Positions 41,366-48,838 of a DNA stretch of 64,000 nt are shown here, in pieces. Position numbers and translations under genes: made by a program. The stretch comes from Halomonas sp. Y3. GTDB taxonomy: Bacteria > Pseudomonadota > Gammaproteobacteria > Pseudomonadales > Halomonadaceae. The notes beneath the pieces are model-generated. The model worked only from the letters and a program-made list of their open reading frames with translations, did no database searches and had not been told where the DNA came from. The stretch covers positions 4,023,867 through 4,087,866 of the forward strand of contig NZ_CP099975.1 of NCBI RefSeq assembly GCF_024137965.1, read 5' to 3'. Within the stretch, counting starts at the first letter, position 1. The number at the start of each line of letters is the position of its first letter.

Positions 41366-42219
41366 TGGCGATGGCCGACGAGGTGTCCCCGCATCTGCCG
41401 GCGGTGCTGGTCATGGCGGGTCACGACCCCACCGGCGGTGCCGGCCTGGTCGCCGATGCCGAGGCGATCGCCGCCTGCGGCGGCTGGGCGCTGACCATTC
41501 CCACCGCGCTGACGGTGCAGAGCTGTCGTGATGTCCAGCGGGTGGTGCCCTGCGATCCCGATACCATGCGGGCCGCCGCCGAGGCGCTGGACGAGTTCGA
41601 GATCGCCGCCATCAAGGTGGGGCTGGTGGCCGACCTGGCGACCCTGGATGCGGTAAGCGATATCGTGCGCCGTTTTCCCGGGGTGCCGCTGGTGGTGGAT
41701 CCGGTGCTGAAGGCCGGCGGTGGGCGAGAGTTATCCACAGCCGAGCTGGTGGATGGTTTTCGGGAGCGGCTGCTACCCCTTGTGGATATCCTGACCCCCA
41801 ACCGGACCGAGCTGGCGCGTCTCTCCAGCCTTCCCGGCGAGGATACCGAGCGGGCCGTGGAGCTGATGTCCCTGGGCTGCCAGGCGGTGCTGGTGACCGG
41901 GACCGACAGCCCGGCCGCGGGTACGCCGGCCGATCGCGTGGCCCACACCCTGCACACCCCGGATCAGAGCCGCCAGTGGAGCTGGCCACGCCTGGAAGGG
42001 CGCTTTCACGGCTCCGGCTGCACCCTGGCCTCCGCCCTGGCGGCGCGGCTGGCGGCCGGGGAGTCCCTGGTAGCGGCCTGCGAGCAGGCCCAGGCCTTTA
42101 CCTGGCAGACCCTGGCCCACGGCTGGCGCCCCGGCGAGGCCCAGTCGCTGCCGCGTCGACTCTGGCGCCTGCCCATGACCCCGGTCACGTCGTCCGGGAA
42201 GCAAGAGGCTGCCGACTGA
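41365..42219 (+). CDS. thiD: Hydroxymethylpyrimidine/phosphomethylpyrimidine kinase ThiD
   Basis: 284 residues. The ribokinase-like fold is shown by VMAGHDPTGGAGLVADAEAIAACGG, VDPVLKAGGGRELSTAELV and the catalytic GRFHGSGCTLASALAARLA near the C-terminus. It phosphorylates the pyrimidine precursor of thiamin. It is translationally coupled to hemJ. A perfect DnaA box lies within the gene at 41731-41739. Confidence 0.94.
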   Translation: MAMADEVSPHLPAVLVMAGHDPTGGAGLVADAEAIAACGGWALTIPTALTVQSCRDVQRVVPCDPDTMRAAAEALDEFEIAAIKVGLVADLATLDAVSDIVRRFPGVPLVVDPVLKAGGGRELSTAELVDGFRERLLPLVDILTPNRTELARLSSLPGEDTERAVELMSLGCQAVLVTGTDSPAAGTPADRVAHTLHTPDQSRQWSWPRLEGRFHGSGCTLASALAARLAAGESLVAACEQAQAFTWQTLAHGWRPGEAQSLPRRLWRLPMTPVTSSGKQEAAD

Positions 42220-42283
42220 GCGGGAAGCTGGCCATCGCCACTCCCAGCACCGAGAATAGGGGCATCGGGGTGCCCATCAAATG

Positions 42284-42305
42284 GTTATCCAGAGAATTAT
42301 CCACA
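42284..42305 (+). other. DnaA box pair upstream of hemL
   Basis: TTATCCAGA (42284-42292, one mismatch) and a perfect TTATCCACA (42297-42305) are in direct repeat 13 bases apart, 23 bases before the hemL ATG. The placement could allow DnaA to influence hemL, which is speculation. Confidence 0.55.
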
Positions 42306-42327
42306 GCTTGTAAGGACGGAAGACGCC

Positions 42328-43617
42328 ATGACGACATCCGCTGAACTCTTCGAACGGGCCTGCCGCCATATTCCCGGCGGCGTCAACTCACCGGTACGCG
42401 CCTTCAAGGGCATGCAGCGTCCCCCGGTCTTCATGGAGCGCGCCCAGGGCGCCTACCTGTTCGACGTGGAGGGCAAGCGCTACGTCGACTATGTGGGGTC
42501 CTGGGGACCGATGATCACCGGCCACGCCGACCCGGAGGTGCTGAATGCCGTGCGCGAGCGCCTCGATAGCGGACTCTCCTTCGGCACGCCGACGGCCATC
42601 GAGACCACCATGGCCGACCTGATCTGCGAGATGATCCCTTCCATCGAGATGGTGCGCATGACCAGCTCCGGCACCGAGGCCACCATGTCGGCGATTCGAC
42701 TGGCCCGAGGGGTGACCGGACGCGACAAGATCGTCAAGTTCGAGGGTAACTACCACGGCCACTCCGACTCGCTGCTGGTCAAGGCGGGCTCCGGTGCCCT
42801 GACCCACGGCGAGCCGAGCTCCCCCGGCGTGCCGGCCTCCCTGGCCGAGCACACCGTGACGCTCTCCTACAACGATATCGATGCCGTGGAGCAGTGCTTC
42901 GAGGAGATCGGTGACCAGATCGCTTGCATCATCGTCGAGCCGGTGGCCGGCAACATGAATTGCATCCCGCCCCAGCCGGGCTTCCTGGAGTGCCTGCGCC
43001 GGGTCTGCGATGCCAACGACAGCGTGCTGATCTTCGACGAGGTGATGACAGGCTTCCGGGTGGCCATGGGCGGTGCCCAGGCCCACTATGGCATCCGTCC
43101 GGATCTCACCTGCCTGGGCAAGATCGTCGGCGGCGGCATGCCGGTGGGCGCCTTCGGCGGCAGCGAGACGATCATGTCCAACATCTCGCCGCTGGGGCCG
43201 GTCTACCAGGCAGGGACGCTGTCCGGCAATCCGCTGGCCATGTCGGCGGGCATCGCCCTGCTGACCAAGCTGCGCCAGCCCGGCTTCCATGACGCCCTGG
43301 CCCAGCGGGTCGAGACCCTCTGCCATGGCCTGAAGGAGCGTGCCGATGCGGCCGGCGTCGAGATGATCACCCAGCATGCGGGCGGCATGTTCGGCCTCTT
43401 CTTCACCGGCCAGAGCCGCGTCGACAACTTCGCCCAGGCCACCGCCTGCGATGCCGACGCCTTCCGGCGCTTCTTCGCTGCCATGCTGGACGAAGGGGTC
43501 TACCTGGCTCCCTCCGCCTACGAGGCGGGCTTCATGTCCAGCGCCCATACGCCGGAGGATATCCAGCTCACCCTGGACGCCGCCGAAAAGGCCTTCGTGG
43601 TCATGCAGCGGGCCTGA
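42328..43617 (+). CDS. hemL: Glutamate-1-semialdehyde 2,1-aminomutase HemL
   Basis: 429 residues, exact family length. PLP-enzyme features: the N-terminal [45 protein letters not shown] and the catalytic Lys in [19 protein letters not shown]. It converts glutamate-1-semialdehyde to 5-aminolevulinate, the first committed tetrapyrrole. AAGGA lies ahead of the ATG. It follows thiD by 108 bases, a gap that carries DnaA boxes. Confidence 0.98.
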   Translation: MTTSAELFERACRHIPGGVNSPVRAFKGMQRPPVFMERAQGAYLFDVEGKRYVDYVGSWGPMITGHADPEVLNAVRERLDSGLSFGTPTAIETTMADLICEMIPSIEMVRMTSSGTEATMSAIRLARGVTGRDKIVKFEGNYHGHSDSLLVKAGSGALTHGEPSSPGVPASLAEHTVTLSYNDIDAVEQCFEEIGDQIACIIVEPVAGNMNCIPPQPGFLECLRRVCDANDSVLIFDEVMTGFRVAMGGAQAHYGIRPDLTCLGKIVGGGMPVGAFGGSETIMSNISPLGPVYQAGTLSGNPLAMSAGIALLTKLRQPGFHDALAQRVETLCHGLKERADAAGVEMITQHAGGMFGLFFTGQSRVDNFAQATACDADAFRRFFAAMLDEGVYLAPSAYEAGFMSSAHTPEDIQLTLDAAEKAFVVMQRA

Positions 43618-43663
43618 GTCCCCTGCTTAGCCACCCACGCCACCCACCACCGGGAGACTCGCG

Positions 43664-44926
43664 ATGACGCACCCTGCCGCTGTGCCTGACCGGGCCTGTG
43701 ACACCAACGAGAGCCTGGAGTCACTGGTCGACTCCCTGGCGGCCTATCACGGGACGGCCCGAGCCGATGACGAGTCGGCCGTCGATCCCTGTGACACCCT
43801 GGAGCAGATGGTGCGTGAAGAGCTGGCGGCCATTGGCGAGGGAATACTCGACGAGGAGGAGCGCGGCCGGCTCGACCATCTCGGCGAGTGGCTGCGCCAG
43901 GATCTGGTGCGCCTCCAGCCGCTGCTCGACGACCGGCGGGCGCGTCAGCGGAAGAGCTGGGCTCTCGCTCATCCGGCGAGCCGCCTGTGCCACGAGGGGC
44001 GCACCCTGCTGGTCAACGCCATCGGGCGCGACCCGGCGGCGCCCGGCTTTGCGCTGCCGGCGGATCCGGCCAGCGATCTTGCCGCCCTGCTGGTAGGGCT
44101 CGAGGCAAGGGGGGAGTCGGCGCTGACGCGCCGGGCCCTAGATCGCTACCTGCGCCTGACCGGCGACTACTCCCAGGCGCGTCTGCTGTCGCTCTATGGC
44201 ACCTGCCACGCCCTGAGCGGTGCCCGGCGAGCCCTGCAGCGGCGCCCGGCGCCCGGCCAGGATCCCGAGCATCCGGCGCGCCTGGCCGAGAGCATGGCCG
44301 AGTGTCGTCGTTTCCTGGCGCTGGCGGAGCGTATCGCCGAGTTCCGCTTCCCGCCGCTGGTGATTGCCGTGGGCGTCTCGGGCAGCGGCAAGAGCCGCTT
44401 CACCTCGGGGCTGGTGGCGCAACTGGGGGCGATCCGGGTCTGCTCGGATGCGGAGCGCCGCCGGCTGCATGGGCTGTCGCCAGAGTCGAACCATCCACAG
44501 GGGGTGGCGCCGGACCCTGCTGTGGATATCTTCAGTGAGTCTTCCACTGACCGCACCTATCAGCGCCTGGCCAGCTGCGCGGGTACCCTGCTGGATGCCG
44601 GCATCCCGGCCTGCGTCGATGCCACCTGCCTGAAGCGCTGGCAGCGCGACCTGCTGCGCCAGCAGGCCGAGGCGCGGGGGTTGCCCTGCCTGATGGTCAG
44701 CTTCGAAGCGGATGAGGCGACGCTTCGGCGCCGCATCGAGAAGCGTGCCGATCGCCAGGGCATCGAGGCCGAGAAGAGCCTGGCGGTACTCGACCGCCAG
44801 CAGGCCGAGCGGGAGGCCTTCGGCGACGAGGAGCGATTGCATCTGGTGCATCTGGACACCACGGCCGATAATGCAGCTGAGACGCTGGTGTCGCTGGTGC
44901 ATGAGCATGTCAGGCTGACTCGCTGA
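43664..44926 (+). CDS. P-loop kinase-like ATPase (AAA_33 type) with unrecognised helical N-terminus
   Basis: 420 residues. The C-terminal half (about 230-410) is a zeta-toxin/AAA_33-like kinase domain with P-loop GVSGSGKS (237-244), CSDAERRRLHGLSP, a substrate-region Asp in CVDATCLKRWQRDL and a lid with RRRIEKRADR. Related proteins often carry an aminoglycoside-phosphotransferase-like domain in front. Here the first 230 residues are helical and Arg/Leu-rich and have no kinase motifs I can see. The substrate is unknown. It follows hemL by 46 bases and may be co-transcribed. Confidence 0.75.
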   Translation: MTHPAAVPDRACDTNESLESLVDSLAAYHGTARADDESAVDPCDTLEQMVREELAAIGEGILDEEERGRLDHLGEWLRQDLVRLQPLLDDRRARQRKSWALAHPASRLCHEGRTLLVNAIGRDPAAPGFALPADPASDLAALLVGLEARGESALTRRALDRYLRLTGDYSQARLLSLYGTCHALSGARRALQRRPAPGQDPEHPARLAESMAECRRFLALAERIAEFRFPPLVIAVGVSGSGKSRFTSGLVAQLGAIRVCSDAERRRLHGLSPESNHPQGVAPDPAVDIFSESSTDRTYQRLASCAGTLLDAGIPACVDATCLKRWQRDLLRQQAEARGLPCLMVSFEADEATLRRRIEKRADRQGIEAEKSLAVLDRQQAEREAFGDEERLHLVHLDTTADNAAETLVSLVHEHVRLTR

Positions 44927-44967
44927 CGGCGCTCGGCAACGGCCCGCCGAAGTGATGGAGGTGCCAG

Positions 44968-45330
44968 ATGCAAGGCTGGATGATGGTTGGGGCACTGGCC
45001 CTGCTGCTCGGTGCAGGGGCCTATACCGGTGGAGGATCACGGATGCAGGCGGCAGAGACAATGGCCGATGATATCAAGGTCATCATCGATGGTGATCCGG
45101 GGACCCGCTTCACTGCAACGCTGAACCTGCTTCGAGATGAAGGCGAGGTGGTTCACCGTTTGGAGGAAGAGGTACCGTATCGGCTGGGCCTATCGGGGCA
45201 CGGTATCGACATCGCGGTACGTCAGACAAGCGCGCGGGGGGCGCTGTCCGTCGAGGTGCGCAAGGGGGGAAACGTCAGCCGTTCACGGACCCAGGGCCCT
45301 GGAAGCGAGATTCGCCTGAGGTTGCGCTAG
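44968..45330 (+). CDS. Small exported beta-rich protein, function unknown
   Basis: 120 residues with a strong GGAGG six bases before the ATG. A hydrophobic N-terminus (MMVGALALLLGAGAYTGG) looks like a signal peptide or membrane anchor. The remaining 85 residues alternate polar and hydrophobic in a pattern of short beta strands (IKVIIDGDPGTRFTATLNLL, LSVEVRKGG). It has no cysteines. The 3' end overlaps the convergent pgaD by 56 bases. It recalls MmpS-like beta-sandwich accessory proteins only in general shape. I cannot assign a family. Confidence 0.6.
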   Translation: MQGWMMVGALALLLGAGAYTGGGSRMQAAETMADDIKVIIDGDPGTRFTATLNLLRDEGEVVHRLEEEVPYRLGLSGHGIDIAVRQTSARGALSVEVRKGGNVSRSRTQGPGSEIRLRLR

Positions 45331-45643
45331 CCAGCGACATTGGCACCGGTGCAGAGGTGGTCTGCGTTCCGGCTTGCCGCCAGTGGAGCCAGCGGTTGTA
45401 GATGGCCCAGGCATGAAACACTGCCAGCGTCACGCAGAAGCTCGTGGCGAGAAGTTTCAGCATCACCATGGAAGCATGGTCCGAGGTGATATTGGGTAAC
45501 GAGGCCAGGAAAAGATAGAGCCTGGTCATGCATAGTGACCAGATCAGCAGCGTTGCCAGCGAAATCAGGGTGTCACGCAGCATATACCCGGCGCTCATGT
45601 TGCGCGGATTCTCGATCACGATATGTCCCAGCTTATTTTTCAT
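45275..45643 (-). CDS. pgaD: PNAG synthesis protein PgaD
   Basis: 122 residues from the ATG at 45643 (GAGGAG about nine bases upstream). Two membrane helices (about 25-45 and 60-85) and the family order of a short cytoplasmic N-terminus, helix pair and a basic NRWLHWRQ-like segment match PgaD. PgaD is needed with PgaC for poly-beta-1,6-GlcNAc polymerisation and in E. coli takes part in c-di-GMP control. Sequence conservation in the family is low, so the operon position as last gene of pgaABCD carries much of the weight. It overlaps pgaC by 11 bases. Confidence 0.85.
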   Translation of the reverse strand: MKNKLGHIVIENPRNMSAGYMLRDTLISLATLLIWSLCMTRLYLFLASLPNITSDHASMVMLKLLATSFCVTLAVFHAWAIYNRWLHWRQAGTQTTSAPVPMSLASATSGESRFQGPGSVNG

Positions 45644-46883
45644 GGAAGAGCTCTCCTCGGTCTGGGCTTTTCCAGGTGGCATTGCAGCCTTTCTGTCGCA
45701 TTATGGCTCGTGGAAAGGCAATGATCACGGTGGCAAGGTTCAGTATCCAGTAAACAAAGGGGTACCAGATGCACCAGTAGGTGCAGCGAAATATCTCCCT
45801 GTCATAGCGGCTATCGATGGAGAAGCTGACGACAAACTGCAGGAAGCTTACAGCCACCAGAGTGCTGCCAAAATAATGAAGAAAACTATCTGAAAGGCTC
45901 CAGGCCCCATTCGAAAACAGGACGCCTAAAGCCCACCAGCCGAGCAGAAGAAGAACCGAATAGCACCAGATAACGCTCAGCAAGTAATCTCCCATCAGAA
46001 TCCAGAAGCGGCGATTTTCCCACTTAAGTGATGCGGTGAAGTAGCGTAGAAAGACCTCCCCACCGCCTTGAGCCCACCTCAGCCGCTGCCGGAAAAGGCC
46101 CCTCACGGTCTCGGGCATCAGCACCCAGCAGAGTGCCCGCGGTTCGTAGCGCACCTGGCCGCCGGCCAGCTGCATCCGCCAGCTGATATCGATATCCTCG
46201 GTTACCATGTCGGTGTTCCAGCCTCCGATGGCTTCCAGTGCGCTTTTCCGGAAGGCGCAAACGACGCCGGATATCGTGAAAACCATGCCGTAGATGCGCT
46301 GGGCACGCTTGATCAGCCCAATGATGGAAGAAAACTCGCCTGTCTGTATCTTGCCGATGATCGTGGATCGCGTCCTGACCCTTGGGTTACCGGTCACTCC
46401 GCTGACCCTGGGGCTGCCGAGAAAATGCCCCACCATATAGCCGATGGCGTCATAGTCCAGGACGGCATCTCCATCAATGCCCACGATGATCTCACCGGAG
46501 GCGTACTTTAATCCGTTATTGAGAGCGCTGGCCTTACCCTGATTGGTTTGGTGAAGCACCTTGAGCTCTGGAAAGGAAAGCTGGAGTGCTTCGAGCTTTT
46601 CGGCCGTATTGTCGGTGCTTCCGTCATTGATAGCAATGACCTCCAGGCAGGGGTAGTTTTGCTTGAATAGGTGCCCTACCGTTTCGTCGATATTGCCACT
46701 TTCATTGAAGCATGGAAGAAGGATGGTAACCTTGGGAGCATCGCCCCCCCAGGAGTATGTGGCCGGCCAGGGCTGCTTTCTTTCCCAGTGAACATAGAAG
46801 TAGATACCGCCACATATCCAGATGGTGGCCATGGTGATGGGGTAGCCAAATGTGAAGATGGCGAGAAGGTCCGGAATACTCAT
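45633..46883 (-). CDS. pgaC: PNAG synthase glycosyltransferase PgaC
   Basis: 416 residues. The GT2 domain has VTILLPCFNESGNI, the UDP-site INDGSTD, DGDAVLDYDAI (DxD), the acceptor-site TEDIDISWRM, and QRLRWAQGGGEV (Q-x-x-R-W), all needed for processive synthesis. There are membrane helices at the N-terminus (about 10-30) and three or more at the C-terminus (about 300-400). It polymerises UDP-GlcNAc into poly-beta-1,6-N-acetylglucosamine and exports it across the inner membrane with PgaD. The start overlaps the pgaB stop by four bases. Confidence 0.97.
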   Translation of the reverse strand: MSIPDLLAIFTFGYPITMATIWICGGIYFYVHWERKQPWPATYSWGGDAPKVTILLPCFNESGNIDETVGHLFKQNYPCLEVIAINDGSTDNTAEKLEALQLSFPELKVLHQTNQGKASALNNGLKYASGEIIVGIDGDAVLDYDAIGYMVGHFLGSPRVSGVTGNPRVRTRSTIIGKIQTGEFSSIIGLIKRAQRIYGMVFTISGVVCAFRKSALEAIGGWNTDMVTEDIDISWRMQLAGGQVRYEPRALCWVLMPETVRGLFRQRLRWAQGGGEVFLRYFTASLKWENRRFWILMGDYLLSVIWCYSVLLLLGWWALGVLFSNGAWSLSDSFLHYFGSTLVAVSFLQFVVSFSIDSRYDREIFRCTYWCIWYPFVYWILNLATVIIAFPRAIMRQKGCNATWKSPDRGELFHEK

Positions 46884-48838
46884 CTCTTGACTCCAAAGCG
46901 ACGACCTAGGGAGAAGTGAGGGCCAATTCTGGAGGTGTCAGGGTGATTGGAAAGAAAGTCGTCGGGGTAGTAGCCGATGTGCTGGATTCCTGCGTTGCGA
47001 ACCCGGTCTATCCAGTCGATAAGTACGGCGTCCGGGATGGGAGACTGATCTCTCCAGTCGCGAGTCTGAAGCTCGAAAAGCAGCTGTTCGGCAGGCACTC
47101 GGGCGAGCGCCTTTATGGCCAGTTCATTCAGCCAGGCACCGGAATCATCCGCGCCCTCCATATAGGGCATCGCCATGACTGCGACATAGTCATAGGCACC
47201 GGAAAAGCTCTCCGGGCTCTGGGAAAGCCATCGCTTGCTGCTGGGATCCATCAAGGTAATGGCATAGAGGTTCCTTGACGTCGTAAATGTCATGTTGTCC
47301 GCCTGACGGTAGCGGTTGGCGGCTTCGGCAAGCGTCAGGGTAAAGTGAGTCAGGAATTCGGTCTTGTCGCTTGCCCAGCGCTCGAAAAGCTCAGGGTCGC
47401 GCCGAATGGAGAATATATCCGATGGCATCGACCACTGATTCTGGTACCAGTCCATTGCCGCCTTACCGGCATCTTCGTAGTCGGTCAGGAAAGCGTCATC
47501 ATGGAATAGCAGGCCGTCAAACTTGGCATGCCTTCCCAGGTCTTCATAGATCTCCAGAATCACTTCACGGTTGCGAATGACATAGGGTGAGAGTCGCAGG
47601 TAGTGCTCCTCGGCGATGGCATTCGTTCTGGCATCAGTGACATAGACGTATTCGCCTCCCAGGTCGAAGGCAAGGACCGGCATCCAGGCATACACCTTGA
47701 CGTTGGCACGCTTCTTCAGCTGCCAGGCCACGCGGTTGAAGAGGTCCGCTTTCACCGGAAGATGGCGGTTTTCAAAGTAGAGCGCTTCGGCAACGCCGGT
47801 ACCGTTCTGGTCGGCGAAGGCCTGAAGGTAGACGGTGGTGATACCGAAGCGATAGATGCGATCGACAAGCGCATCCAGGTTGCGTTCCTGCTGTATCGGG
47901 TCGGGGTCGTAAACATAGTCAAGGTCGACATGTACCACTCGAAGGTCGTCGCGCTCCCAGGTACGGTTGCTCAGAATTTCCTTGAAGGTTTGCAGACTGG
48001 TTTCCTGGTCGACCAGGTAGCGTCCCATGGCGCGGCCGTTAACGCCCACGATGTTTGGCTGGCTTAGCAGGCTGAAGCCGTGTCGCATGCCGTAGTGGGC
48101 GGCAATTTCCAGCGTCGCTTCGCTGTAGGCACCATAGGGCCATATCATCAGTCTCGGACCCTCTCCCAGGCGCTCCTGCAGCTGGCGGCTGGCCTGCTCC
48201 ATGTCTCGATGGAGCCTCTCAAGGTACTCCCCTTCAGACTCGTAGCGATCGCCTAGCCAGCGGCTGGTCACGGCGGCTGCCTGCTCGTTGCCCTGAGGGT
48301 TGCCGATGACGCCGTGATGCATGTCGTAGGTGTGCGAGGCGATCTCCACCAGGGGATCCGCATGCAGCTCCTTCATCTGCGGCCAGCTCAGGAACTGTTC
48401 TCTGGGAATAGTGGTATCACCATAGGGCACCTCGCTGCCTGCTTCGGCGTCCAGCCAGCTGCCCACCACGGCAGCAACGGCAGGAAAATCATACAGTTTC
48501 AGCAGAGGATAGACGATGTCATAGAAGCTGCGGTACCCATCATCGAACGTCAGCATGACGGCCCTGCCGGGAAGCGGGCGTATACCGGACTCGGCGTCCA
48601 GAATCTGCTGGAAGCTGATGGGCTGGTAACCATAGGCCTTGATCAGATTAAAGTGCTCGATCAACCTGTCACGAGTTATCGTCTGTGGGAAGTAATGGCG
48701 CTCTCCGGGCGAGCTTTCATCGACGATATCGTGATAGCTGATCACCACAAAATCACCCGGCTGCCTCTCCGCCGCTGCCGTGGATATCAGGCCAGCTCCC
48801 ATGAGGATCAGCAGGATGTTAAGCAACAGGCGAGTCAT
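46880..48838 (-). CDS. pgaB: PNAG N-deacetylase / hydrolase PgaB
   Basis: 652 residues. The N-terminal carbohydrate-esterase-4 domain (about 30-270) has VISYHDIV, TFDDGYRSF with the catalytic and metal Asp, SHTYDMHH with metal His residues, and WPYGAYS. The C-terminal TIM-barrel glycoside-hydrolase domain (about 300-640) has VHVDLDYVYDPDP, GLLFHDDAFLTDYEDA and IGYYPDDFL, matching E. coli PgaB closely. It partly deacetylates PNAG in the periplasm for export. E. coli PgaB is a lipoprotein; here the signal peptide (ending ISTAAA) has no lipobox Cys. It overlaps pgaA and pgaC by four bases each. Confidence 0.96.
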   Translation of the reverse strand: MTRLLLNILLILMGAGLISTAAAERQPGDFVVISYHDIVDESSPGERHYFPQTITRDRLIEHFNLIKAYGYQPISFQQILDAESGIRPLPGRAVMLTFDDGYRSFYDIVYPLLKLYDFPAVAAVVGSWLDAEAGSEVPYGDTTIPREQFLSWPQMKELHADPLVEIASHTYDMHHGVIGNPQGNEQAAAVTSRWLGDRYESEGEYLERLHRDMEQASRQLQERLGEGPRLMIWPYGAYSEATLEIAAHYGMRHGFSLLSQPNIVGVNGRAMGRYLVDQETSLQTFKEILSNRTWERDDLRVVHVDLDYVYDPDPIQQERNLDALVDRIYRFGITTVYLQAFADQNGTGVAEALYFENRHLPVKADLFNRVAWQLKKRANVKVYAWMPVLAFDLGGEYVYVTDARTNAIAEEHYLRLSPYVIRNREVILEIYEDLGRHAKFDGLLFHDDAFLTDYEDAGKAAMDWYQNQWSMPSDIFSIRRDPELFERWASDKTEFLTHFTLTLAEAANRYRQADNMTFTTSRNLYAITLMDPSSKRWLSQSPESFSGAYDYVAVMAMPYMEGADDSGAWLNELAIKALARVPAEQLLFELQTRDWRDQSPIPDAVLIDWIDRVRNAGIQHIGYYPDDFLSNHPDTSRIGPHFSLGRRFGVKR

